Part shown: in pieces, positions 22,561 through 28,984 of the stretch | How the letters are laid out: the number at the start of each line of letters is the position of its first letter | Numbering within the stretch: the stretch's first letter is position 1 | Source: Nocardioides lianchengensis | GTDB taxonomy: Bacteria > Actinomycetota > Actinomycetes > Propionibacteriales > Nocardioidaceae | Reading direction: 5' to 3' | Assembly (NCBI RefSeq): GCF_900101465.1 | Contig: NZ_FMZM01000013.1 | Coordinates: 33,074-97,073 of the forward strand | DNA: 64,000 nt | Notes under the pieces: generated by a model | The model's database searches: none | Told to the model about the DNA's origin: nothing | Seen by the model: the letters and a program-made list of their open reading frames with translations, nothing else | Translations under genes and position numbers: made by a program

Positions 22561-23598
22561 TCATCCCGCGGCCAGCGCGAGCGAGTCCAGGTCCCGGATC
22601 GCCGCGCACGCGCGGGTGACCATCGCGGCGAACATCAGGTCCCCGCGATCGGTCCGGGTCCCGTAGGCGCAGCCGAAGACCGCGACCAACGGACCCTGCG
22701 GCATCGCGAAGCGGTAGTCGTCCCAGGCGAGGTCGCAGGGGTACGCCGCCACGCCGTACCCCTCGAGGGCGGAGTGGTACGACGCCACCAGGTCCCGCTC
22801 GTGCGCCCGCCGCTCGGCGACGGCCAGCCCGGTGCCGAGCACGTAGGCCAGGTCGCGGGCCGGCAGGCCGAGCGAGAGGGTCTGCCAGTCGACGGCGACC
22901 GAGCCCGGTCCGCCGCCCGGCGGGAAGAGCAGGTTGTCGAGCCGGTAGTCGCCGTGCACCAGCCCCACCCGCTCGGAGCGGGCCAGGGCCCAGGCCTCGG
23001 TCACCGCGACGCAGTCGCGCAGGGTGCCGTGGTCCTCGGGCGCCAGCAGGTGGCCGAGGCCGTCGAGGAAGATCTCGGCCGCCGGTCCGTAGAGCTCGGC
23101 CAGCAGCCGTGCGCCCTCGGCGTCGGTCGCGGTGATCCCGTCCAGGTCCAGCAGCGTCGAGTCGCCCCAGCGCGGACCGTGCAGGCCGGCCAGGTTGACC
23201 ACGGCGTCGCGGGCCTGGTCGACCGTGCAGCCGGCGAGCTGGTCGCCCTGCACGGCGGGGGCCAGGTCCTCCAGCAGCAGCACGAAGTCGCCGGAGGCGC
23301 CGGGGGCGGTGACGTGGTGGCAGGCCGGCACCCGGATCGCCACCGTCGGGGCGACCTCGGCGTAGAAGAGCGCCTCGGTGCGGTAGACCCCCGCGAGCAG
23401 CTCGCGGGCCGCCGGATCGACCGCGGGCAGCTTGGCCAGCACGGTGGCGGGGACGCCCGTGCCCTCCAGGTGGAGCCGGTGGCAGGTGCCGATCTGGCCG
23501 GTGCCGACCGGCTCGCTCCGCACCGCCGTCACCCGGCGACCGAGGGCCTCGCTCAGCCACTCCGGCGTGAGCTCCTCGACCAGCGCCGGGACGCTCAT
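22561..23598 (-). CDS. Aminoglycoside phosphotransferase (APH)-fold kinase
   Basis: The 345-residue kinase-like protein has the Brenner motif LVHGDYRLDNLLF (catalytic Asp in HGDYRLDN) and the metal-binding VAVDWQTLSLG, which matches the D-W segment of the APH/choline kinase family. In actinobacteria such proteins accompany lipid and acyl-CoA metabolism more often than drug resistance. Its ATG overlaps the stop of the upstream LLM oxidoreductase by 4 nt (ATGA), so the pair is coupled and probably acts on related substrates. The substrate is not known. Confidence 0.78.
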   Translation of the reverse strand: MSVPALVEELTPEWLSEALGRRVTAVRSEPVGTGQIGTCHRLHLEGTGVPATVLAKLPAVDPAARELLAGVYRTEALFYAEVAPTVAIRVPACHHVTAPGASGDFVLLLEDLAPAVQGDQLAGCTVDQARDAVVNLAGLHGPRWGDSTLLDLDGITATDAEGARLLAELYGPAAEIFLDGLGHLLAPEDHGTLRDCVAVTEAWALARSERVGLVHGDYRLDNLLFPPGGGPGSVAVDWQTLSLGLPARDLAYVLGTGLAVAERRAHERDLVASYHSALEGYGVAAYPCDLAWDDYRFAMPQGPLVAVFGCAYGTRTDRGDLMFAAMVTRACAAIRDLDSLALAAG

Positions 23599-24689
23599 CG
23601 CGTCCAGCCCGGATTGACGGGGAGCGCGGGCAGGTCGGGGCGCAGGCCGCCGTACGCCTCGACGACGGGGGCGAGCTCGGTCGGCGTGGCGCCGTGCAGG
23701 ATGACGCTGTCGGCGCCGGCGGCCAGCTGGTCGACGACCCGCTGCGCGCACTGGGTGGCGGACCCGGTGGCCGAGGCGGCCAGCCACTCCGCGGGCAGCA
23801 CCCGGTCGCGGAGGTAGGTGAGCTCGTCGGTCGTCCCGATCGCGTCGAGAGCGCCCGGGTAGCCCTGCAGCAACGGGTCCTCCCGGAAGCGCTGGAGTGC
23901 GGCGAGGTCCCAGTCGTTGGCCCGCACGAGGACCTCGCCATACCCCTGGAGGTACGTCGCCAGCCGCCCGACCAGCTTGCGCAGGCGTTGCTCCTCCGGG
24001 ATCGAGTCCTCCACGGTGGCCAGCACCGACCAGACCCGGATCGAGGCCGGGTCGCGCCCGGCCTCCTCGGCCGCTCGTCGGACGGTCGCGACCGAGCGGG
24101 CCAGGGTCTCGTCGGACAGGAACGTGTGCAGGACGACGCCGTCGGCGACCCGACCGGCGAGCTCGAGGCTCTTCGGCCCGATCGCCATCATCAGTACCGG
24201 GACGTCCTCGTCGAAGGACGGGTCCTGCGAGAGGTAGGGGTAGTCGCCGGCGGGCCCGGAGTGGCCGAACGCCTCGCCGTGCCAGAGCCGGCGGTAGATC
24301 CCGACCGCGTCCTCGAGCTGGGCGCCGGTGACGCGGGGGAGACCCATCACGTCGAAGAGCAGGTCGAAGCCCCGGCCCAGGCCGAACGCGTAGCGTCCGC
24401 CGCTCATCCGGTGCAGCGTGGTGGCCATCGTGGCGGTGACGAGCGGGTGGCGGGTGTTGTGGTTGGTGGCGGCGGTGCCGATGCCGATCCGGCTCGACGC
24501 CGCCACCGCTGCTCCGGCCAGGACGCCTGCGTCCTTGACGTTGAACCGCTCGGAGAGGAAGACCGCCCCGAGGCCGAGGTCCTCGGCGAGCCGGACCTCG
24601 TCGAGCAGGTCCGCCGGCGAGGCCGAGTGGCCGGCGAGGCCGTAGCAGGCGAGCTCGGGGAACGCCTGGCCCTGGGGATCGGTGGTCAC
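23595..24689 (-). CDS. LLM-class F420-dependent oxidoreductase
   Basis: The 364-residue TIM-barrel oxidoreductase belongs to the luciferase-like (LLM) superfamily, likely using coenzyme F420: FPELACYGLAGHSASPADLL, DLGLGAVFLSERFNVKD, GIGTAATNHNTRHPL and GRYAFGLGRGFD are typical segments of the TIGR03857-like branch. It would transfer hydride to or from an unknown alcohol, ketone or enone. The GTG at 24687-24689 lies 8 nt after TAGCGT on the minus strand. It is the first gene of a two-gene unit with the kinase-like gene and diverges from a hotdog thioesterase gene. Confidence 0.85.
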   Translation of the reverse strand: MTTDPQGQAFPELACYGLAGHSASPADLLDEVRLAEDLGLGAVFLSERFNVKDAGVLAGAAVAASSRIGIGTAATNHNTRHPLVTATMATTLHRMSGGRYAFGLGRGFDLLFDVMGLPRVTGAQLEDAVGIYRRLWHGEAFGHSGPAGDYPYLSQDPSFDEDVPVLMMAIGPKSLELAGRVADGVVLHTFLSDETLARSVATVRRAAEEAGRDPASIRVWSVLATVEDSIPEEQRLRKLVGRLATYLQGYGEVLVRANDWDLAALQRFREDPLLQGYPGALDAIGTTDELTYLRDRVLPAEWLAASATGSATQCAQRVVDQLAAGADSVILHGATPTELAPVVEAYGGLRPDLPALPVNPGWTR

Positions 24690-24697
24690 GCGCCGGG

Positions 24698-24755
24698 ACG
24701 CTAGCAATGGACTTGACACGTGTCAGTAGCGGCGAAAGTTACCGACCGGTAAGGT
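24698..24755. promoter_or_regulatory. Divergent leaderless promoters with two palindromic operators
   Basis: TAGCGT (24698-24703, minus) serves the LLM gene and TAAGGT (24750-24755, plus) lies 7 nt before the thioesterase ATG. Between them are TGACACGTGTCA (24714-24725, perfect) and TTACCGACCGGTAA (24739-24752, arms TTACC/GGTAA). The second overlaps the plus-strand -10 box. Both look like TetR-family operators. Confidence 0.65.
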
Positions 24756-24762
24756 TGCTCGT

Positions 24763-25227
24763 ATGAGCCAGGTCCTCGCCCTGTGGCAGAAGATGAGCGC
24801 CGTCCCGGTGATCGGGACGCGCGTGTTCTCGGTGGCCTTCGCGCAGAAGGCGCCGTACTTCTCCTCGATCCGTCCGCGCTTCACGGTGCTCGAGCCGAAC
24901 CACGTCGAGCTGGTGATCCCGAAGCGCCGTCGCGTGCACAACCACCTCGGCACGCTGCACGCCATCGCGCTGTGCAACGGCCTCGAGGCCGCCATGGGCG
25001 CGCTCGCCGAGGCGACCATCCCCGCGGACAAGCGGTGGATCCCGAAGGGGATGGAGGTCGGCTACACCGCCAAGGCCACCAGTGACGTCACCTGCGTCGC
25101 CGAGACCGACCCCGAGCAGTGGACGTCCGAGGACCCTGACCTCCCCGTGCGGGTGCGCGGCGTACGCGACGACGGCACGGTGGTGATCGAGGGCGTCATC
25201 CGGCTCTGGGTGACGCCGCGGAAGTAG
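24763..25227 (+). CDS. DUF4442 hotdog-fold thioesterase-like protein
   Basis: The 154-residue protein has the hotdog thioesterase fold of DUF4442: VHNHLGTLHAIALCNGLEAA (residues 64-83, the active-site helix with its HNHLGT motif) and GMEVGYTAKATSDVTCVAET, followed by VRVRGVRDDGTVVIEGVIRLWV. It probably hydrolyses an acyl-CoA or acyl-ACP. It starts at an ATG 7 nt after a -10 box that overlaps a palindromic operator, so a TetR-type repressor may respond to acyl-CoA. It converges on the permease gene gluD with a 4-nt gap. Confidence 0.85.
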   Translation: MSQVLALWQKMSAVPVIGTRVFSVAFAQKAPYFSSIRPRFTVLEPNHVELVIPKRRRVHNHLGTLHAIALCNGLEAAMGALAEATIPADKRWIPKGMEVGYTAKATSDVTCVAETDPEQWTSEDPDLPVRVRGVRDDGTVVIEGVIRLWVTPRK

Positions 25228-25231
25228 CCGC

Positions 25232-26089
25232 TCAGACGGCGGTGCTCTGTCCGCCGTCCATGGTGCCGACCCGCGTCAGGTCGAGGGGGCTCTTCTCCCC
25301 GACGTAGCGACGCTGCACCCAGCTCGCGAGCAGGGTGAGGAGCAGGTTCACGACGATGTAGAGCGCCGCGACGACGATCATGGTCGGCACCCGGTTGTTG
25401 AACTCCAGGTAGATCTGCTTCGAGACGAAGGTCAGGCCCGGGGCGGTGACGAAGATCCCGAGTGCGGTGTCCTTCAGGGCGACCACGCACTGGCTGATGA
25501 TCGCGGGCAGCATGATCTTCGCCGCCTGCGGCATCAGGATGATGTTCATGACCTGGGTCTTGCGCATCCCGATGGCGTACGCCGCCTCCGCCTGGCCGGC
25601 CGGTACGGCGAGCACCCCGGCGCGGAGCACCTCCGCCAGGACCGAGCCGTTGTAGAGGGTCAGGGCGATGACCACGGCCCAGAACGGGCTGCCGTCCTTG
25701 TTGATGCCGATCGCGTACCAGGTGAAGACCATCAGCAGCAGCACCGGGACGGCGCGGAAGAACTCGACGACCAGCCAGGCGGGCCAGCGGACCAGGGCGT
25801 GCTCGGAGAGCTTGCCGACACCGAGCACGAATCCGAGCACGACGGCACCGAGGATCGCGAGGAACGCCATCTTCAGGGTGTTGAGGAGACCGTCGACGAG
25901 GAGGACCCGGACGTAGTCGGGGGTGGTGAAGACCTCCCACTTGTCGGCCTCGAACTGGCCGTCGTCGTAGAGGCGCCACAGCGCCCAGGCCACCGCGGCG
26001 GCGACCAGCAGCACGGCGACGACGTTGTAGACGCGGTGCCGGGCGACCGTGCGTGGTCCCGGGGCGTCGAACAGCACACTCGCGCTCAC
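25232..26089 (-). CDS. gluD: Glutamate-type amino-acid ABC transporter, permease D
   Basis: The 285-residue inner-membrane permease belongs to the polar amino-acid uptake (HisM/GluD) family. About six hydrophobic segments surround the signature VLRAGVLAVPAGQAEAAYAI, which matches the EAA loop contacting the ATPase (usual form EAA---G-------I-LP: AEAAYAIGMRKTQVMNIILMP). A long N-terminal extension (about 50 residues) before the first conserved helix is typical of GluD. Its GTG overlaps the stop of gluC by 4 nt. It ends the operon. Confidence 0.9.
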   Translation of the reverse strand: MSASVLFDAPGPRTVARHRVYNVVAVLLVAAAVAWALWRLYDDGQFEADKWEVFTTPDYVRVLLVDGLLNTLKMAFLAILGAVVLGFVLGVGKLSEHALVRWPAWLVVEFFRAVPVLLLMVFTWYAIGINKDGSPFWAVVIALTLYNGSVLAEVLRAGVLAVPAGQAEAAYAIGMRKTQVMNIILMPQAAKIMLPAIISQCVVALKDTALGIFVTAPGLTFVSKQIYLEFNNRVPTMIVVAALYIVVNLLLTLLASWVQRRYVGEKSPLDLTRVGTMDGGQSTAV

Positions 26090-26772
26090 AGGGCGACCCT
26101 CCAGTGACGCTCGGTCCGGGTGGCGAGGAACGAGAACGCCTCGACGATGACGATGTAGCCGATGGCGAAGCAGACGAAGATGCCGAATCGCTCCGAGGAG
26201 AAGCTGTTGGTGAACGTGCGCATCTGGGCGGTGGCCTCGGCGACGCCGAAGACCGCGGCCACGGAGGTGTTCTTGATCAGGGCGATCTGGACGCTGGCCA
26301 GCGGCGGCAGCGCCGCACGGAAGGCCTGCGGCAGCACGACCTGGGACATCACGCCCCCGAACGGGAGGCCGATCGCCCGGGCGGCCTCGACCTGGCCGAG
26401 CGGCACGGCATTCACGCCGGCGCGCAGTCCCTCGCACACGAAGGCCGAGGTGTAGAGCGTCAGGGAGACCACGGCCGCACCGAAGAACGCCGTGAAGTCG
26501 AAGGTCCCGACATGGACCTGCAGCCACTTGAACTGGATGCCGAAGATCGGCGCCGCGAAGGAGAAGAACGCGAACATGATGACGAGCGGGGTGTTGCGCA
26601 CGACGGTGACGTAGGTCGCCGCCGCGCCTCGGAGCACCGCCACCGGTCCGACCCGCATCGCGACCAGGACCGTGCCGAGGAGGGTCGACAGCACGCCGGC
26701 CACCAGGAACAGGAAGATCGTGTAGCCGAAGGCCTTGAAGTACGCGTCGAGGTTGTCGAGGACCGCGTTCAC
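26086..26772 (-). CDS. gluC: Glutamate-type amino-acid ABC transporter, permease C
   Basis: The 228-residue permease pairs with GluD to form the membrane channel. It has five or six helices and the EAA motif (VEAARAIGLPFGGVMSQVVLP). VVRNTPLVIMFAFFSF is the typical start of the domain in this family. It follows the substrate-binding gene after a 76-nt gap that holds a perfect 13-bp hairpin, which would lower permease expression relative to the binding protein. It overlaps gluD by 4 nt. Confidence 0.9.
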   Translation of the reverse strand: MNAVLDNLDAYFKAFGYTIFLFLVAGVLSTLLGTVLVAMRVGPVAVLRGAAATYVTVVRNTPLVIMFAFFSFAAPIFGIQFKWLQVHVGTFDFTAFFGAAVVSLTLYTSAFVCEGLRAGVNAVPLGQVEAARAIGLPFGGVMSQVVLPQAFRAALPPLASVQIALIKNTSVAAVFGVAEATAQMRTFTNSFSSERFGIFVCFAIGYIVIVEAFSFLATRTERHWRVAL

Positions 26773-26804
26773 GGCGGGGATCCTTCCTCAGCTCGTGGGA
26801 GTAG

Positions 26805-26834
26805 GTCCGGGGCGGCCGGACGGCCGCCCCGGAC
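26805..26834 (-). terminator. Attenuator hairpin between gluB and gluC
   Basis: GTCCGGGGCGGCC and GGCCGCCCCGGAC form a perfect 13-bp stem with a GGAC-sized 4-nt loop in the 76-nt gap. It has no U-tract. Such hairpins after binding-protein genes usually make that protein more abundant than the permease. Confidence 0.7.
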
Positions 26835-26848
26835 GGGGGGCACGACGA

Positions 26849-27742
26849 TCAGGCGACGCAGTCCTGCAGCTGCGGCGGGTCCGGGGTCTCGACGCCGGAG
26901 GGGCCGAGCGTCAGCTCGAACGCCTCGGCCCAGGAACCGTCCTCGAACGAGTCCTCGAGGACGTCGTTGATCCACTCGCACATCTCCGGGTGCTCCTTGG
27001 AGTACCCGACGCCGATCAGCTCCTCGGAGAACTCGTCGCCGACGACCTTCAGCTGGCCTTCGTTCTCGGCCGCGTAGCCGGCCAGGATCGAGCCGTCGGT
27101 CGACATGCCCTGGACGGTGCCGTCGAGGACCTTCTGGACGCACTCGGAGTAGCTGTCGAACCCGACGCCCTTCGCGCCGGCCTCGTTGATCCGGTCGATC
27201 GAGGTCGAGCCGGTGACCGAGCAGACCTCCTGGCCCTTCAGGTCATCGATGCTCGCGACGTCGCTGTCAGCGGGGACGAGCAGCTGCTGGCCGGTCACGA
27301 AGTACGGTCCGGTCTGGCCGACGACCTTCCGCCGGTCGTCGGTGATGGAGTACGACGCCAGGACCAGGTCGACCTTGCCGGACTCCAGGAACGGCTCCCG
27401 GTTGTCGGAGATCGTCTCCTCGTAGGTCACGACGCTGGTGTCGGCGGGGTCGATGCCGAGGTCGGCGACCAGCAGCTTGGCGATCTCGACGTCGAAGCCC
27501 GACGGGATGTCGTCGTTCGCGCCCTTGAAGCCGAGGCCGGGCTGGTCGTACTTCACGCCGACGGTGATCTTGCCCGCCTCGGCGAGCTCCTTCATGCGGG
27601 TGCCGGCGTCGAACTCGTCGGCGGCGTTCTCCTTGGCCTCGACGTCGCGGCCCTCGTCGTCGCTGCCGGCGTCGCCGCACGCGGTGAGCATCCCGGCGAG
27701 GAGCACTCCTGCCGCGGCGATCCCGAATCTCGTCCTGCGCAT
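26849..27742 (-). CDS. gluB: Glutamate-type ABC transporter substrate-binding lipoprotein
   Basis: The 297-residue solute-binding protein has a lipoprotein signal (lipobox near residues 19-22, LTAC, with an acidic stretch after it). The two-lobe SBP_bac_3 domain begins LAEAGKITVGVKYDQPGLG; VEIAKLLVADLGI and GLADDTLVYT-like elements match glutamate/aspartate binding proteins. It presents the amino acid to GluCD. It lies 10 nt downstream of gluA and upstream of a hairpin. Exact substrate specificity cannot be read from the sequence. Confidence 0.9.
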   Translation of the reverse strand: MRRTRFGIAAAGVLLAGMLTACGDAGSDDEGRDVEAKENAADEFDAGTRMKELAEAGKITVGVKYDQPGLGFKGANDDIPSGFDVEIAKLLVADLGIDPADTSVVTYEETISDNREPFLESGKVDLVLASYSITDDRRKVVGQTGPYFVTGQQLLVPADSDVASIDDLKGQEVCSVTGSTSIDRINEAGAKGVGFDSYSECVQKVLDGTVQGMSTDGSILAGYAAENEGQLKVVGDEFSEELIGVGYSKEHPEMCEWINDVLEDSFEDGSWAEAFELTLGPSGVETPDPPQLQDCVA

Positions 27743-27752
27743 GCTGTCTCCT

Positions 27753-28496
27753 TCAGTGCTTGAGGATCTTGCCGAGGAAGTCCTTGGCCCGATCGCTCTG
27801 GGGGTTGGTGAAGAACTCGTCGGGGGTGTTCTCCTCGACGATGGCGCCGTCGGCCATGAAGACGACCCGGTCGGCCGCGGTGCGGGCGAAGCCCATCTCG
27901 TGGGTGACGACGACCATGGTCATGCCGCGCTTGGCGAGGTCGACCATGACCTCGAGGACCTCGGAGATCATCTCGGGGTCGAGGGCGGAGGTCGGCTCGT
28001 CGAAGAGCATCACCTTCGGCTCCATGGCCAGCGCGCGGGCGATCGCCACGCGCTGCTGCTGGCCGCCGGAGAGCTGGGCGGGGTACTTGGCGGCCTGGTG
28101 GCCGACGCCGACCCGGTCGAGCAGCTCGCGGGCGCGGGTCTCCGCCGCCTCCTTCTTGATGCCGCGGACCTTGATCGGGCCGAGGGTGACGTTCTCGAGG
28201 ATCGTCTTGTGGGCGAAGAGGTTGAAGCTCTGGAAGACCATGCCGACCTCGGCGCGCAGGTTGGCCAGCTCCTTGCCCTCCGCGGGGAGCGGCTGGCCGT
28301 CGAGGGTGATCGAGCCCTGCTGGATCACCTCGAGCCGGTTGATCGCCCGGCAGAGCGTGGACTTGCCGGAGCCGGACGGTCCGATGACCACCACGACCTC
28401 GCCGCGGTCCACCGTGAGGTTGATGTCCTGCAGGACGTGCAGGTCCCCGAACCACTTGTCGACATGGTCGAGAACGACCAGCGGTGCACCCGTCAT
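27753..28496 (-). CDS. gluA: Glutamate-type ABC transporter ATP-binding protein
   Basis: The 247-residue ATPase powers the GluBCD importer. Walker A is GPSGSGKST, the Q-loop is MVFQSFNLF, the signature is LSGGQQQRVAIARAL, and Walker B is MLFDEPTSALDPE with the switch VTHEMGFAR. It is the first gene of gluABCD. The ATG at 28494-28496 follows TAGGTT by 8 nt, so a leaderless transcript starts the operon. In many actinobacteria this operon lies near recX and miaB; recX is not found here. Confidence 0.93.
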   Translation of the reverse strand: MTGAPLVVLDHVDKWFGDLHVLQDINLTVDRGEVVVVIGPSGSGKSTLCRAINRLEVIQQGSITLDGQPLPAEGKELANLRAEVGMVFQSFNLFAHKTILENVTLGPIKVRGIKKEAAETRARELLDRVGVGHQAAKYPAQLSGGQQQRVAIARALAMEPKVMLFDEPTSALDPEMISEVLEVMVDLAKRGMTMVVVTHEMGFARTAADRVVFMADGAIVEENTPDEFFTNPQSDRAKDFLGKILKH

Positions 28497-28504
28497 GACC
28501 GGGG

Positions 28505-28531
28505 AACCTATCCCGACCTGGCCCACTTGAA
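28505..28531 (-). promoter_or_regulatory. Promoter of gluABCD
   Basis: On the minus strand TTCAAG (28526-28531) and TAGGTT (28505-28510) form a -35/-10 pair with 15-nt spacing. The ATG follows 8 nt after the -10 box. The -35 match is only moderate. Confidence 0.42.
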
Positions 28532-28565
28532 CCATCCCCGACCTGGGGTGGCCGGACTGAGACCG

Positions 28566-28594
28566 ACCTGTGACCAACCGGGTCAGTGGCAGGT
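28566..28594 (-). terminator. Hairpin after the serine-triplet gene
   Basis: ACCTG-TGACC (28566-28575) pairs with GGTCA (28581-28585) and CAGGT (28590-28594), leaving a 4-nt bulge. The stem touches the stop codon of the serine-triplet gene, read on the minus strand. Confidence 0.4.
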
Positions 28595-28908
28595 CAGCGG
28601 CGGGCGCGCACCGCGAGAAGGACGGCGGCAGTGGCGACGACCGCCGCCGTACGACGTCCCGGGCGGACCGCCCGGGTCTGCGAGGCCAGCACCGCCCACG
28701 AGCTCTGGTGGGCCAGGACCGACCACGAGCTCTGGTGCGACAGCACCGATCCGAGCGACATCGAGGAGCCGATCGAGAGGAACGAGGCGTACGAGCCCAC
28801 GCTCCCGACCGAGAGGACCGACCCGGTGCTCGCGATCGAGAGGGCCGAGCCGTCGGACCACAGAGACAGCACCGAGCGTCGGGAACCGACCGACAGGTGC
28901 GAGGACAT
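28594..28908 (-). CDS. Serine-triplet-repeat protein (S-x-x)n with C-terminal hydrophobic tail
   Basis: The 104-residue protein has serine at every third position from residue 3 to residue 63 (21 in a row: 3, 6, 9 ... 63). The register continues with Ala66, Ser69, Ala72 and Ala75. The two residues between serines are mostly small or hydrophobic (VL, VG, AL, IG, YA). A basic stretch (VRPGRR) and a hydrophobic tail TAAVVATAAVLLAV (residues 87-100) then RARR suggest a membrane anchor. No known fold was recognised; a triangular solenoid or extended helix is possible. The ATG lies 6 nt after TACGCT. It diverges from the acyltransferase gene. Confidence 0.62.
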   Translation of the reverse strand: MSSHLSVGSRRSVLSLWSDGSALSIASTGSVLSVGSVGSYASFLSIGSSMSLGSVLSHQSSWSVLAHQSSWAVLASQTRAVRPGRRTAAVVATAAVLLAVRARR

Positions 28909-28914
28909 GTCGGC

Positions 28915-28977
28915 AGCGTAGGACGCGATCCGCCTCGGGCACCAGAAATCCCGTCTGGGCGACCCGGTGTGGATACT
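28915..28977. promoter_or_regulatory. Divergent leaderless promoters of the serine-triplet gene and the acyltransferase
   Basis: TACGCT (28915-28920, minus) lies 6 nt before one ATG and GATACT (28972-28977, plus) 7 nt before the GTG of the other gene. The two start codons are only 76 nt apart, so the pair may be co-controlled. Confidence 0.5.
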
Positions 28978-28984
28978 TCTGCCA

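Noticed and set aside
22561..23598. Aminoglycoside resistance gene
   Set aside because: The APH fold is present but actinobacterial members coupled to F420 oxidoreductases are mostly metabolic; nothing indicates drug phosphorylation.
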